A stretch of 64,000 nucleotides of DNA from Amborella trichopoda. Lineage: Eukaryota; Streptophyta; Magnoliopsida; Amborellales; Amborellaceae. This document shows, piece by piece, positions 1 to 12,266 of the stretch. The position numbers and the translations under genes were made by a program. The notes under the pieces were generated by a model that saw only the letters and a list, made by a program, of their open reading frames with translations, was not told the DNA's origin and made no database searches. How positions within the stretch are numbered: the stretch's first letter is position 1; every line of letters begins with the position of its first letter. The stretch lies in the NCBI RefSeq assembly GCF_000471905.2, contig NW_006498507.1, positions 2,164,543-2,228,542 of the forward strand, read 5' to 3'.

Positions 1-381
1 GAGGTTTGTATAGACCCGAAGCTCTAAACAATCAAAGTAAAACACACCTTCAAATAGTATTGAGAAATGTGGTTTTAATACTGAAAATCTTTGTAATAGC
101 TTTAATATATATATATATATTTAATTATAAAATTTAATGTTTCAAAAATAATGTAGATCGAGCAGATCTACGTAAACTTAAAATCTTGAAAACTGACGGC
201 CCAAAAACAAGATGCTCCATTTCAAAAACTTGAAATCCATTATTTCTCATGTCCATGCATCTTGATGTTTAGATGATCAATTTGAGGATATTTGACCATC
301 AAAAGAACCTCTTCTAATGAAGTTTTTGAGGTGCGCTGTAATTTGATTGTTTAGAGCTTCAGCTCTACATAAACTTTTTCC
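1..381 (-). mobile_element. Family-M MITE copy 1 (left end cut by window)
   Basis: The left end reads GGTTTGTATAGA then GCTCTAAACAATCAAAG. The right end is its inverted form, TTTGATTGTTTAGAGC, then AACTTTTTCC. Strand is defined relative to the copy at 46529, taken as +. The body is AT-rich without coding sequence. 382-636 is anonymous DNA without visible genes. Confidence 0.75.
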
Positions 382-636
382 AAACATGAAACATGCGGCT
401 ATAAAAAATCTATTGTTTATAAAAGCTCTTTGCCACCTGATTTATGCATGGACGGTGATGCAGAAAGAGCTAAGACTCATGCCCTTACTTTATGTCATTT
501 TCTGATGTGTCCAGATCAGTGTTTGTCGGCGTACATACATTGATTTAAGGTTATTTGCATTTGTAATTCAATAATGAGACGTATTCATCGCATCATCAAA
601 CGACCATCTTTAACAGGCAAGTTGGTAATAACAAAC

Positions 637-1150
637 GGTGTAGTTTGTGTCGAGAGGAGGCTCTAAAGCAATTAAAGTAAGGCACACCTTCTAAAAGTAT
701 AAAGAAATGTGGTTTCAATATTGTCAATCTTTGCGATAGCCTTAACATTTATGTTTATATTTAATTATAAAATTTAGAGCTTAAAAATAGTGTCGATCGA
801 GCAGATAGCCTTAACATTTATGTTTATATTTAATTATAAAATTTAGAGCTTAAAAATAGTGTCGATCGAGCAGACATATGAAAACTTGGAAATCTTGAAA
901 ATTGACGGTCAAAAAATGCATCACAAGATGCATTATTTTCGAAACTTAAAATGTATTTTTTTCTCATGTCCATACATCTTGATGTCGAGATGATAAATTC
1001 GAGGATATTCGGGCATTAATCTTTCTCTGCAGTTGCCATATCAGTTGCAGTTGCCATATTTGCTCACAAAAACAACCTCTTGTAGTGAAATTTTTTAGGT
1101 GGGCTCTAATTTGATTGTTTAGAGCCTTTAACTCTATATAAACTTTTTCC
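637..1150 (-). mobile_element. Family-M MITE copy 2 with internal duplication
   Basis: It has the same inverted ends as the other copies. A stretch of about 63 bases (from AGATAGCCTTAACATTTATG) occurs twice in tandem at about 735-870, which makes this copy longer (514 bases). Confidence 0.75.
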
Positions 1151-1184
1151 ATTCAAAAGGTTGATACTACTATCAATATCTAAT

Positions 1185-1570
1185 GGGTGCGGTTTGTATA
1201 GAGAGGAAGCTCTAAACAATCAAAGTAGAACAACTGCAAATAGTGTCGAGAAGTGTGGCTTTAATACTAAAAATCTTTGTGATAGACTTAAAAATATATT
1301 TTCATATCGAATTATAAAATTTAAAGCTTGAAAAATAGTGTAGATCGAGCAGATATATAAAAACTTAACAGTCTTGAAAATTGACCGTCCAAAAGTGCAT
1401 TACAATATGCATTATTTCTAAGACTCATTTTTTTCTCATGTCCATGCATCTTGATGTCGGGATGATCAATTTGATGATATTTGGTAATCAAAACAATCTC
1501 TTATAGTAAATTTTTTGAGATGTACTCTAGTTTGATTGTTTAGAGCCTCAGCCCTATATAAACTTTTTCC
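1185..1570 (-). mobile_element. Family-M MITE copy 3 with perfect 9-base TSD
   Basis: This 386-base element runs from GGGTGCGGTTTGTATAGAG to CTATATAAACTTTTTCC. Identical 9-mers ATATCTAAT flank it at 1176-1184 and 1571-1579. A 9-base target duplication is typical of the Mutator superfamily. Confidence 0.85.
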
Positions 1571-1914
1571 ATATCTAATAGAGTATTCAAAATGAAAAGC
1601 CTATAGTAAAAATTGGGTGCGGTTTGCACAACGTTGGACGATGAGATAATTTGACCAAGTCAACTAGGGTAACGGGACACCCAAAAAGCTCGTTATCTCT
1701 TTTTTTTTTTTTTTGAAAAATTTCATAGAACCCCCCAAAATGAACTTCCTAAGCACTTTACCCCCAACATAGCTTTTTCCAACAACTTTTTTCTCAAAAT
1801 TACCTTTCCTAGCAATTAACCCCCCCAACTCAAAAACAGAAAAAAGCTAGACTAAAATACCCCTCCTTTACCCACACGTAGCCCTAACTCATTTTTTATA
1901 TTTTTCTCTTTCTA

Positions 1915-2285
1915 CTATGAGGACCCACTTTTGCCTATCTCTCTCTCCCTCTCTCTCTCTTCACATTGGTTGGGCTCCCTCTCTCTTGCTCGCTCTCTCC
2001 ACATTGGCCCGGGCTCCCTCTCTCGTGCTCTCTCCCCAAAACCAGGCCCGAGCTCCCTCTCTCTTGATCTCTCTCCCCAAAACCATGCCCGAACTCCCAC
2101 TCACTGGGTCTTTCTCCCCCAAACCAAGCCCGAGCTGCCTCTCTCTCGCTCTCTCTCCAGAAGAAGGCCTGAGCTTTTCCCTCTATCTCGACCTCTCTCT
2201 ACCTGAATCCAAGGCCCCATCTCTCACCCTATCTCTCGCTCTATCTCCACGAAGGACCCATGATCTCTTACTGACTCTATGAACC
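1915..2285. repeat. CT-rich minisatellite
   Basis: Units of roughly 45-50 bases alternate CTCCCTCTCTCT runs with CCCCAAAACCA..GCCCGAGCT spacers. Both strands are open by composition only (Ser/Leu/Pro-rich or Arg/Glu-rich), so the ORFs here are not taken as genes. Confidence 0.7.
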
Positions 2286-2788
2286 ATCTTGGGCTATCGA
2301 TTTCTCAGCCCCAGCCCAAGTTCCCAAAGCCCGAGCTCGATTTGTATCTCGATCTCTTAGCCCCAAATCAGCCCATCAAAGATATGAAAGAGTATTTTAT
2401 TTATTTTTTATAAAAATAAAAAATAAATGGCTGTCACATTCCCCAAATCATTCCCATATTCTCTTTTTCAATAATGCTTACATTTCTATCTGTTTTTCTC
2501 TTTGATCCCACATGAAATTTTACCTTATTGGACTTTATTTAGGCAAATTATTGATGATATATATTGCTGTCACATTCCTTTCGTGGCTAGATAGCATACA
2601 TTGTGGATTTAAATCGGAGAGAATAAATTGAATCCCTGTGTATCTGTTTCTCACTCTCAATTATCCACTATGTTTAAATAATTTAAAAGAATAGATGATT
2701 GGTTTGAATGTGGTATCCTTTAGAGCTTGGATGTTTTTGGTATTTGTAAATTTTTATTCCCTACTGTAAATTTATTCTCTATTGGGCA

Positions 2789-3010
2789 GTGCTAGCTAAA
2801 CACTTGGGCAGTGCTAGCTACACCCTGTCGAAGATGTTAAAGACTTATTTGGATATGGCTTGTGGCCACTTTGATAAAGTTGTTGATTTACTGTCTCAAA
2901 CTACAACCATAGATCACAATGTACAACTAAGCCATAGCAATGCCTTAGTTCAGGAGAAGGAACTCATTTATAATTGCTACAACAAAGCCTACAAAATGAG
3001 GAAGCTATAG
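2789..3010 (+). pseudogene. Coding-like remnant inside the Mutator-like element
   Basis: A 73-codon ORF reads with balanced composition (MLKTYLDMACGHFDKVVDLL). The pattern K-x-Y-L-x(3)-C-G-x-F-D-x-V loosely recalls the region following the MULE domain in plant FAR1/MULE transposase relatives, but I cannot confirm it. It has no neighbouring exons that I can join. The direct repeat TGGGCAGTGCTAGCTA overlaps its start. Confidence 0.3.
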
Positions 3011-3654
3011 GCTGGTAGATAGATCAATATAATCTGGAAGTTATAAAATGGAATGCACCAAAGAGGGGTAGAAGCTTGCTTGTTATAAGTGTCATTTTAG
3101 TAGAGTTCAAGTATATTTCATACTCGCTCCAATACCTCTTAAGCTTTTTTCCCTTTCCAAATAGTACTTCTGGTGCTGCATAGCTAGCACTGCCCAAATG
3201 TTTAACTACTATTCAACTAAATTTTTATTTTCTATTGTAAATTTATTCTCTATTGGGTTTGTTTTACTGTAAATTTTGGGTATGAATGATCTATCCTATT
3301 TTTTTTGTTCAAATTTAATTTGTCATTAAAAAACACAAATTATACCTAGCTCTTGTTAATTTTAGTAGTAGCTCTTGTTTTTGTAGGTTATATACCCCCT
3401 AACAAAATGCCTACCTATTGTTAAAATTTAATTGTAGCTCTTTGAAAAAAAATCTAGCAGCCTGTCAAACTTCCACAAGTTCAAGGCTAATATTAATGCA
3501 ATGTGTGGAGTGTAAATTATTATGATTCTTGTACAGGACAAAAGAAAATGGGTTATAAAATATTGATTTATTGTATGTTTGAGGGAGAACTACGATCAAG
3601 TATTAGCAAGGGAATTCAGACGTATATACAAACAATCCATGATTTGATATTGCA

Positions 3655-3852
3655 GAACACTCTTATGGAGACGGGTGCCAAGGAGATGGTGGAAGTGAGA
3701 GCGATGAGAGAGATGGTGGAGATGATGAAAGTGTGAGCGATGACGGATATAGTGGAGATGAGGAAATCGAGATTGAAGATGGAGATGGTGGACATGAGGA
3801 ACGTGAGACTGAGGAGGGAGATGGTGGAGATGAGGAAAGAGAGCGAGACTGA
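3655..3852 (+). pseudogene. Acidic Asp/Glu/Gly-rich coding remnant
   Basis: After a possible acceptor (TTGATATTGCAG), one frame runs to a TGA at about 3850 and gives GDGGSESDERDGGDDESVSD-like sequence built from GATGGTGGAGATGAG units. Acidic low-complexity segments occur near the N-terminus of MuDR-type transposases, so it may be a transposase remnant or a captured exon. The minus-strand ORFs over it are shadows. Confidence 0.35.
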
Positions 3853-4729
3853 TGAGGAAAATGAGACGAGAACAAAGAGTATAAATGACAAGAGCAAAAA
3901 CCACCAGATTGAAACTATATCGGCCTTACATGATGAATCCAAGAGGAAAGGCCTAGGGAGGAACCGGTTGTAAAGGGAAAGGGTATTGCAAGCCGGCCAA
4001 AAAATGGTTGAGGTGAAGAAAGTGATTGACATGTATTTTTTTAGATGATACCCGATTATGTAATTTGAAAAGTGACCAATGCAAGTTGCAAAAACTATTA
4101 ACCTCTTTTGAGTTGTATTTTTCAATTGATATGTATATTTGAACAGATGTTAAGTAGTGAGATTCAAATAGTGAAATGTCCATTGAAGCTACTCCATCAT
4201 AACAGCCAGCTAATGAAATGTCCATTCTTTTTGTTATCATGTAAAGGCTATGAACCTTTTTTTAGATGTATTTTTCAATTGATATTTATTTTTGACTTTG
4301 ATATGTATGTTTGAAACAGATGTTAAGTAGTGAGCTTTGAAGAGTGAAATGTTCATTCTTTTTATACAATTAAAGCTACTCTATCATTGCAACCAACTAA
4401 TGAAATGTCCATTCTTTTTGTTATCATGTAAACTTCCAAATACAGGTTGAAAGAGGCCTATAATAAATGCCATTGAACACTCACATATATGGATACTATT
4501 TTTTTCTTCCATTTGGAGTTCTTAAGAAAGTTGCCAGTAGCTAAACTTGATTTGCAGTATTAGAATGCAATTACTTCATATCTTCTCATGATAATATGAC
4601 ACTATGGGATGGTGATAGAGGTTGATGTTGGCATGAGCAAAGGTCCCCATAGAATTTAGTAAAACTTTCATAACAAAAATATCAAATGAGCTAATTGGAA
4701 CATCTAATTGGAATTTAGAAGTCCAGCAC

Positions 4730-5600
4730 TGAAGTTTGGTACGGTCTGACGTTTAGAAGGGGTAGTCCGACACTTCAAGCAGACAGTCCGGTAGTTCTAG
4801 GAGGCAGTTTGGCACTGAGGTCACTACAACTCATCGGTCCGGTGTTTGAAAGGAGTAGTCCGACACTAAAGTCACTATAAATGGTACTGTCCGGCATTTG
4901 GAAAGGGCAGTCCGGCACTTAAGTCATTGGAATTGGTCCGGTCTGGCGTTTCGAAGGGCAAGTCCGACACTTCAAGCTGCTAGTCCTACAGTTCCAGGAG
5001 GCAGTCAGGCACTGAGGTCACTAAAACTCGCCGGTCCGGTATTTGGACGGGTAGTCCGGCACTAAAGTCATTGTAAATGGTACAGACCGGCATTTGGAAG
5101 GAGCAGTCTGGCACTAAAGTCATTGGAATTGGCCCGGTCAGGCGTTTCGAAGGGGCAATCCGAAACTTCAAGTGACCAATTTGGATGTTCCAAGAGGCAG
5201 ATCGGCACTGATGCCATTGCAATTCGCTGGTTCGACATTTGGAAGGGACAGTTCAGCACTGAAGTCATTATAAATGGTACAGTCCGGCATTTGGAAGCGG
5301 CAGTTTGGCATTGAAGTAACTGGAGTTGGCCCAGTCCGATGTTACAAAGGGGTAGTCCAGTGAATATGTCAATGGAGGGTTCGATCCAGTGTTTGTAAGA
5401 CGTGGTCCGACAACTATCTATGCGGTCCGGCGTTTCGATGTCACGGTCTGGGATTTATGCTACTGGAGGGGCAATCTGGCATTTTACAAGTGTAGTCCAG
5501 CAATTGATCCTAGATTAATGAGCGATCCTGCATTTGTGAGCTGTGGTCCGGCGTCTGGAGAGGGAGGTCTGGCTTTTGGCAACCGCGATCCAGTATTTCA
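4730..5600. repeat. GTCCGG-rich higher-order tandem repeat
   Basis: Basic units of about 50 bases (GTCCGGCATTTGGAAGGGG then CAGTCCGGCACTGAAGTCA) are grouped into a larger period. The marker GTCTGACG/GTCTGGCG/GTCAGGCG/GTCCGATG recurs at 4744, 4941, 5137 and 5334, that is every 196-197 bases. The array decays after about 5400. It is CpG-rich compared with its surroundings. Confidence 0.8.
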
Positions 5601-5791
5601 TTTTATTGGGATCTGAAAATGATTTGTTATGTACGGGAATGGTATTTTCATAAATAAAAAAAAAAATTGAACTGTTTGTATTTGGGGTAGTTGCTAGGAA
5701 ACATGGTTTTGAGGAAAAAGTTATTAGAAAAAGATAAATTGGGGGTAAATTACTTAGAAATTCCATTTTGGGGGGTTTTATGCAATTTTCC

Positions 5792-7262
5792 ATTCTTTTT
5801 TTTTACCAAAATCTTGCTTTTTAAAACCTCGTATATTTTCTTCCTCGTCTCTTCAAACCTATTGGGCTCCTCCTTTTTCTTTCATTGTTCTCTTTCTAAC
5901 CTCTGTATCTCACTGTCCTCTAATTAACCTCCCTCCCTCTCTCTCTCCACCATTCCACCACCAGGTTGCAAGCCATAGGAAAGACCTTCTCTCCTCACTA
6001 TTTCAATCACTCTCTTTCCTCTCTCTTGACCAATGCTACATGTGATCCCAAATCTTTTTGACTTTTTCATCAATTTCTTTTTTTGTTGCCATGGTAGATT
6101 GGGTTTCCCTCTCTCTCGTTACCCATGCTGCATATGATCCCAATTTTTAGCTTTTTCAGCAAGGCGTCTTTGGCATCTTGGTAGATTGGTGTTTTTTTAT
6201 TTATTTTTCTTAGTGTTCAGCCGTGACCGACTAGTTCTTTTGCAGGGTTGTTTTTGTAACCATGGGTGGATTGGTTTTTTTCAGTCTCCTCCACAAATCT
6301 TTGAATGGCCAGAGCAAAGTTGCAGAGTGCATGATATTTAATCATGCTTTTAGATCTAGATCTAAACAAGAACTGAAAAAAGTGGCAAAATTTTGAAAAA
6401 TGAGGAGCAAATTTTGTACTATAGGGCAAGTTACCTTGTTAGCAAAGAGACCAAAACAGAGACAGACTTGGGGTATTGTGATTAAAACTAACCAAATTTG
6501 CTACATAAAGAGAAAAAAGAAGCATATGTGACAAGTAAAGCAAATCCCCTACACAGAAAAGGAACCTATTAATGAAAATCTATTTTTGTAATGATCAAGA
6601 GAAAATGAACATGTTAACTGGTTTAAACGATAAATAAAACATCCCCTACACAAAAACCAGTTAACTGGTTTTTAATGATCAAGAGAAAAAACGTATGGCG
6701 ATGCTCTGGATAGAGAGAAAAACTAGTTTCAATTATCACTGGAACTGGAGTGGGTTTTTATTAGAGAGAGATTGAATATTGGGATTGAATATTGAATGGC
6801 CAATGCATTTCAGAAATTTCAGGGTGGGAGAGAGAAACATATAGAGATTCAGAAGTTTCAGAGAGAGGGCATGCAGTTAGAGTGAGAAAGAGTATTTGCA
6901 GCAAAACTTTCCAAGATGACAAAAACGAAAGCTTACCAAGATGACCAAAACGGAGATACGTTGGGAAGAGAGAGAAACTGGTTTCAATGATCACCGTAGA
7001 CAAAAACGTAGATACTTTGGGAAGAGAGAGAAACTGGTTTCACTGATCACCGCAGTGGGTTTATGTGGGTTTTTGTTAGAGAGAAACTCAATGGCGAATG
7101 GGTTTATGTGGGTTTTTGTTAGAAAGAGACTCAATGGCCAATACATGCGAGAGAGAGTGAGAGAGAAATGGCCTGCTGTTGGTTTGATAAAGATTGCCCA
7201 ATTCAATGGCCAATGGGTATGATAAAGATTGCCGAAATTTAATGGCTAATGGGTGCCTAGAG
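5792..7262. other. Anonymous region with short tandem repeats
   Basis: There is no convincing gene here. From about 6690 to 7260 the sequence is made of repeated blocks such as GGGAAGAGAGAGAAACTGG and TTTATGTGGGTTTTTGTTAG. The 93-codon ORF at 6941-7222 reads through these repeats and is not taken as a gene. Confidence 0.5.
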
Positions 7263-7693
7263 TGAGGCAGTCATAGAATGACCTAAATTTGGGTTTATTG
7301 GATTATATTTTGGGAATTTTTAAGAATTATTTTAGTTTAGATGATTAGACTTTAGTAATTATGGTTTTTTTTATTTTAGTTGTCATTTATTTTAAATTAA
7401 TAATGGATTGTTAGGATTAAATAGAATAGACGGCTAAGATTTCATAATAGCTTTTTAGGTTTTTAAATTACTTCAATTTTTATATTTAATAGGAGGAGCT
7501 CTCTCCTTGACAGGGGATATGTGAAGAAAGACTTATTTAAAAGGAGAAGCTCTATCCTACTGAGAGGATATGTGAATAAATACTTTGAGTTGAGTTCATT
7601 GTTCTAGGTGGATTCCTTTGTAGACTTTAAGATATGGTAAATTCTCTCACATTTGTTACTGTTTCTATTTTAATTATTCTTTTTTTTCTTGCA
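7263..7693 (+). repeat. Left LTR of the Ty3-type derivative
   Basis: It runs from TGAGGCAGTCATAG to CTTGCA, just before the primer site. It aligns by eye to 13624-14154. Confidence 0.7.
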
Positions 7694-7718
7694 TCAATTG
7701 GTATGAGAGCGGGTTATA

Positions 7719-7795
7719 ATGGCTTCAATGGAGGCATCCCTCGAAAGATTAAAATTGTGGTTGTTGACTCAGAAAGTTCAAGCCCTGGTGGAGAA
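7719..7795 (+). pseudogene. gag-like frame, 5' part (interrupted)
   Basis: The frame opens at ATG 7719 just after the primer site (MASMEASLERLKLWLL) and runs to GTGGAGAA, where the copia element begins. The same frame resumes at 13164 after one copy of the GAGAA duplication is removed. Confidence 0.6.
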
Positions 7796-8059
7796 TGTTA
7801 AACTTCTGAATCCTTCAGAAAAATCATTGTGTATTGATTAATCATCAAGAATATACAGAGTCCCCTATACATATAGAGCTAATCAGTTATTGATAATAAT
7901 GAACTAATCTAGTCTTATCAAAAGAGTGCTAATTAGTTATTGATAATAATGAACTAATCTAAGCTTATCAAAAGAGATATCTACATCAAATACAAGACAA
8001 CTTAAAATTTAAAATTATCCTCAACTATCGATATATCCTCAACTATCTCTATCTCTACA
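7796..8059 (-). repeat. 3' LTR of copia element 1
   Basis: The LTR is 264 bases and read on the minus strand starts TGTAGAGATAGAG. It contains a tandem pair of about 58-base units (GTTATTGATAATAATGAAC). Confidence 0.75.
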
Positions 8060-9522
8060 CTCCCCCTCAAACTGAGGTTGGGTGAACATCATCAGTTTGT
8101 CAACGAGATAGTCATGATGAGCACCAGTCATTGCCTTGGTAACGATATCTACAAGTTGTTGTTGGGAGGTAATATATGGGAGTGTAACTTTTTCGGCCAA
8201 AAATTTGTCACGAATGAATTGACAATCAACTTCTATATGCTTTGTGCGGTCATGAAACACTGGATTTGATGCAATACGTATGTCGCTCATATTATCAGCA
8301 TACAATGGTGTAGGAGTTCGATGAAGAATATTGAGGTCATGTAAAAGGCCTCTCAACCAAGTAATTTCACTGCAAGCTGAGGACATTGCTCAATATTCGG
8401 CTTCTGCAGAAGATTTAGACACACTTTGTTGTTTCTCACATTTCCATGAGATGAGAGAATCTTTAAGAAAAATACACCACCCAGTGGTTGAGCGTCCAAT
8501 ATCGGGGCATTCTGCCCAATCCGCATTAGCATAGGCTTGTAACTGGAGGGAAGAGTTAGAAGAGAATAATAGACCTCTATGATATGTACCCCGTAGATAA
8601 CGAATAATACGATAGACAACAGAGAGGTGGATGTGACGAGGATCAGCAACAAATTGGCTAATGACCTGAACTGCATGAGAAATATCTGGACGAGTCATAG
8701 TGAGATAAAGTAGACTCCCAACCAGTTGTCTATAAAGAGTAGGATCAGAAAGTTTGTCGCCATCATCCTTTCTTTATTTTATATTCACCTCCGTTGGTGT
8801 ATCCACTTGTTTCTCATTAGATAAGTTGGCCAGTTTGATCAAGTCTTTGGTGTACTTGTTCTGGTTAACTATGTATCCATAAGAGGAATAATGAATCTTC
8901 AATCCAAGAAATAAGTTAACGGGCCCAAATCTTTCATTTTGAATGATTGACCGAGAAGCGCTTTCAAGTATTTGATATTATCCAGGTTGTCTCCTGTGAT
9001 ATAGGGGAAGAATTGTTATTATTGAAGAACAATGATGAGTAAATAGCGATGTTTCAACCCAGCATGCAGAACGACCTGCCAAAATCGTTCAAATCAAGCT
9101 CTTGGAGCTTGTTTTAAACGATACAATGACTTTTTCAAATGACATACCATAGATTTATCATTGCAATAACCAAGAGGATGTCGCATATATAGTGTCTCTT
9201 TCAAATGTCTATGGAGAAGTGCATTTGTCTCATCCATTTGAGATATAGTCTACTGACGAATAGCGGAGAGGACAATTATGGTTCGTACAGTGGTCATTTT
9301 AACAACGTGAGCAAACATTTCATTATTGTCTATGCCATACGGCTTTTTGTAACCTTGAGCAACTAATCGTACCTTATATCGCTCAATCATTCCATTAGAT
9401 TTAAGCTTCACAGAAAAGACCCATTTACTGCCTATAATAGATGTGTGAGGAAGACACGGAACAAGATCCCAAGTATCGTTTTCCAACAAGGCACTAATTT
9501 CTGCATTGTCTCTTTCCAACAA
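8039..9522 (-). pseudogene. copia 1 reverse transcriptase and RNase H remnants
   Basis: The RT start is at 9250-9522 (KWVFSVKLKSNGMIERYKVR), continued in another frame by [12 protein letters not shown] near 9080-9150. RNase H is seen at 8390-8698 (ADWAECPDIGRSTTGW) and 8039-8386 (ADNMSDIRIASNPVFHDRTK). Several frameshifts and stops separate the parts. Confidence 0.82.
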
Positions 9523-9695
9523 GGCATAGGCAAGACTTGCTGGTAAGAGGGAGGAATATCCACTGAATCTAAAGGGGCAAATAAAATCTCAATCGTATCA
9601 AGAGAAGTAAACAAAGCTCTAGGTTGTAGTGAAAAGTCAAAAGTATCAAGGGATAAGCCATATTGATCAAGTGCGTGAGGTACATGTGAAGAACG

Positions 9696-10722
9696 TCATA
9701 ACTGAGTAGAGCTATCAATAAGAGTAAGAAAAGAATCACTTACAGGTAGGGTGGAGGTTTGACATTGCTCTGGTTGGTGAGATGGAGTGTGCGTGGATTG
9801 GTGTTGTTGGCCCCGCTGTTGAAGCACTAAAATGTGTGATGGTTTATCTATGGAGAAATCTGGAAAGAAAGGAGCAGAGGACCCTGATGATTTTGTAATT
9901 GAAGAGTAATAAAAGATGCTTTCCAGAAAGACAACATTGCGATAAATACGTATACGACGAGCTGTTGGATCATAACATAAAAACCCCTCTTTGTCGGGAC
10001 AATAACCCACAAAAACACAAGTGACAGCTTGAATTGAAAATTTTGTTCGTTCATGCTGAGGAAGATGAACGAAACATACACACCCAAAAACATGTAAGAG
10101 TGAAAAATTAGGATGAACATGAAATAATGAATAATATGGAGATTGTTTATGCAAAACCAAGGATGGTAAGCGATTTATGAGATAAATAGTTGTTGATGCA
10201 GCTTCAACCAAAAAATTATAAGGAATACGAAAGTCATGCATTAGGGTCCTCACATCTTCTAAGATATGGCGGTTTTTCCTTTCAGCTATGTCATTCTGTT
10301 GTGGAGTATATGGGTAAGTTTTTTGTGATTGAATTTTCAAAAAGTCTTAAAAATCATTTAATAAATATTCCCCCTTGGAGTCTGACCATAAGATTTTTAC
10401 TTTGGTATTAAACTGAGTTGCAATCATGGATAAAAATGTTTTAAAAATGGGAGAACACTTCTGATTTATGGCTCATAAAGTATATTCATGTATAGCCTGT
10501 ACAATCATCAATTAACAAAACAAAATACTTATATCCCATTCTGGATAAAGTTGGGACAGGACCCCACACATCACTATGAATGAGATGGAAAGGTGCAATT
10601 GTTTTATCTACTCGAGTCGAAAAAGGCAAACTGGTGCTTTTATTTAAAGAACAACTAATACAAGATTTATTTATTGAATTCAAATCAAGTGTTTTATTTG
10701 GCAATGAACCAGAACGAAACAA
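9696..10722 (-). pseudogene. copia 1 integrase remnant
   Basis: Two frames cover it. 10486-10722 gives INKSCISCSLNKSTSLPF then HSDVWGPVPTLS with the first catalytic Asp. 9696-10340 gives TPQQNDIAERKNRHILEDVR with the catalytic Glu and a C-terminal part HVFGCVCFVHLP. A frameshift or deletion lies between the two frames. Confidence 0.8.
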
Positions 10723-11079
10723 ATATATAATTTATTTGCATTGGGATGACCAAGTCTCCGATGCCACATATGCCATTGTTAATTGAAAACAGAAAAATCA
10801 AAATTCGATGGAGAGAAGAAAGAAGTGTCATGGTTTGGTTTTTCAAACTTCAAGGGAAACAAACGACCAATTCTACGCCCCTGCCCTGTCACTCTCCCAG
10901 TGTGTTGGTCCTGTATTAGACCATCATCACGAGAAAATTGAACATTGTAACCATTATCAACTAGTTGGCCCACAGATATTAGATTAGCAGTTAATTTAGG
11001 AACGAAGAGGACATTACGTAAATGAAAAGGTGTACCACGAGAGATATAAAGTGAAAGATTATCAGTACCAATAATATTC

Positions 11080-11200
11080 AGTTCTCCTAATTAACGGTGA
11101 GAATCTGACTATTACCTTGGTATGGTTTAGTAGATGCTGGACTTGTGTGCACTCCAGTCATATGATTAGAGGCACCTGAGTTAATAAACCACAAGATTTA
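11080..11200 (-). pseudogene. copia 1 protease remnant
   Basis: The minus strand gives WFINSGASNHMTG near 11155-11190. The family motif is D-S-G-A-S-x-H-M, so the catalytic Asp has become Asn. Confidence 0.6.
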
Positions 11201-11462
11201 CACTAGGGGATAGGTGAGAGTTCATTTCAGACAAGCCCATACCAGAGAAAGCAGAAGAGATAGCCGTAGATATAGAGTTTTGTACCAACTGTCAAATATC
11301 ATCTGATGTCGAATACATTGTCATATTTGGATCATTAATAATGTTGGATGGTGGGCTTTCTACGTTTAGTCCTTTGGATGCATCATTAACAGCTTGGTAT
11401 GCCCTGTGCAAAGGTCTTCGTGTATTGAATGCCTGGTTGTCTCGTCGAGAAGGATTTCGACA

Positions 11463-12266
11463 TTATGTGATAATATGCCCAGCATGTTTACAATAAGTAT
11501 AAAATTTTTTCTTCTTACACTGAGATGTTATATGACCATATTCTTTATACTCATAACATTGCAGCAAATAGTGATCCTCTTGTGATGGTGTTCTTCTATC
11601 CCGTTGAGCTACAAGTATAGACTCTATATCATTTTTTCCATCGATGGTGGCTTGGGTCGTGATTCTTGTTTCCTCACGAAGTAATTCACCGAGAATAGCA
11701 TCCATATTTGTTATTTTTTCGCTATTCAAAATATTGGCTCGAACAATATCATACTCTGGACGCAACTTCATCAAAAACTGCATCATCTCCATGTCACCAT
11801 TTATCTCCATTAAGCTCTGAATGCAACAAGCACTAGTGATAGCCTTCAAGTTTACATATTCATATTCTGTCCACAAGTTCATGAAACCAGCATAATATTC
11901 CTAAGTGGTTTTCTCCCATGGATTATAGGGAAACATATCATACTCGATTTGGAAGCGTCTTGCAAGACTTGATTGATGATAAACTCTTTTCAAATATTCC
12001 CACATTTCTTTCGCAATATGGAAGCCTCTCATTAGCCTTCCAATAGCCAAATCTACAGAGCTGAGGATCCATGATATAATTTTTGCATTGTTGATCTTCC
12101 ATTGTTGGGTATCTTTAGTATTGGGTGTAGCCAGTTCAGGTTCAATACCATCAACGTACCTCCACAAACCTTTCCCTTCAACAAAAAAATGAAAATGGAA
12201 CCGTCAATCGGGATAATTTTTCCCATCAAGTTTTATAGCCAATACATCTCTTTTTTCAGAAGCCAT
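11463..12266 (-). pseudogene. copia 1 gag remnant
   Basis: The frame opens at ATG 12266 (MASEKRDVLAIKLDGKNYPD) followed by an in-frame stop. It continues as WRYVDGIEPELATPNT, a UBN2-type copia gag core, and then a second segment to 11463. The zinc knuckle reads CYEYKEYGHITSQC, with Tyr where the second Cys belongs. Confidence 0.75.

Larger units (their letters stand above)
1715..5791. mobile_element. Mutator-like element with ~110-base TIRs
   Basis: The left end (1715 to about 1831, GAAAAATTTCATAGAACCCC) reappears as a reverse complement at about 5681-5791 (GGGGTTTTATGCAATTTTCC). The match continues through the CCCCCAAC / GTTGGGGG-like parts. Flanks are T-rich, so the target duplication cannot be fixed. 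The interior holds a CT-rich minisatellite, an acidic coding remnant, a short ORF and a higher-order repeat. No intact transposase is present, so the element looks non-autonomous or decayed. Superfamily is inferred from the long TIRs. Confidence 0.7.

Noticed and set aside
1915-2282. Overlapping ORFs on both strands, Ser/Leu/Pro- or Arg/Glu-rich
   Set aside because: They are open only because of a CT-rich minisatellite.
3596-4125. Minus-strand ORFs of 169 and 102 codons
   Set aside because: They are antisense shadows of the GATGGTGGAGATGAG repeat. Their Ser/Pro/His-rich sequence follows from composition.
4986-5314. Short ORFs in the GTCCGG array
   Set aside because: Repeat-derived frames on both strands with no independent support.
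4730-5600. CRISPR-like regularly spaced repeats
   Set aside because: Repeat and spacer both repeat and diverge together in a 196-base super-period. The window is plant nuclear DNA without cas genes.
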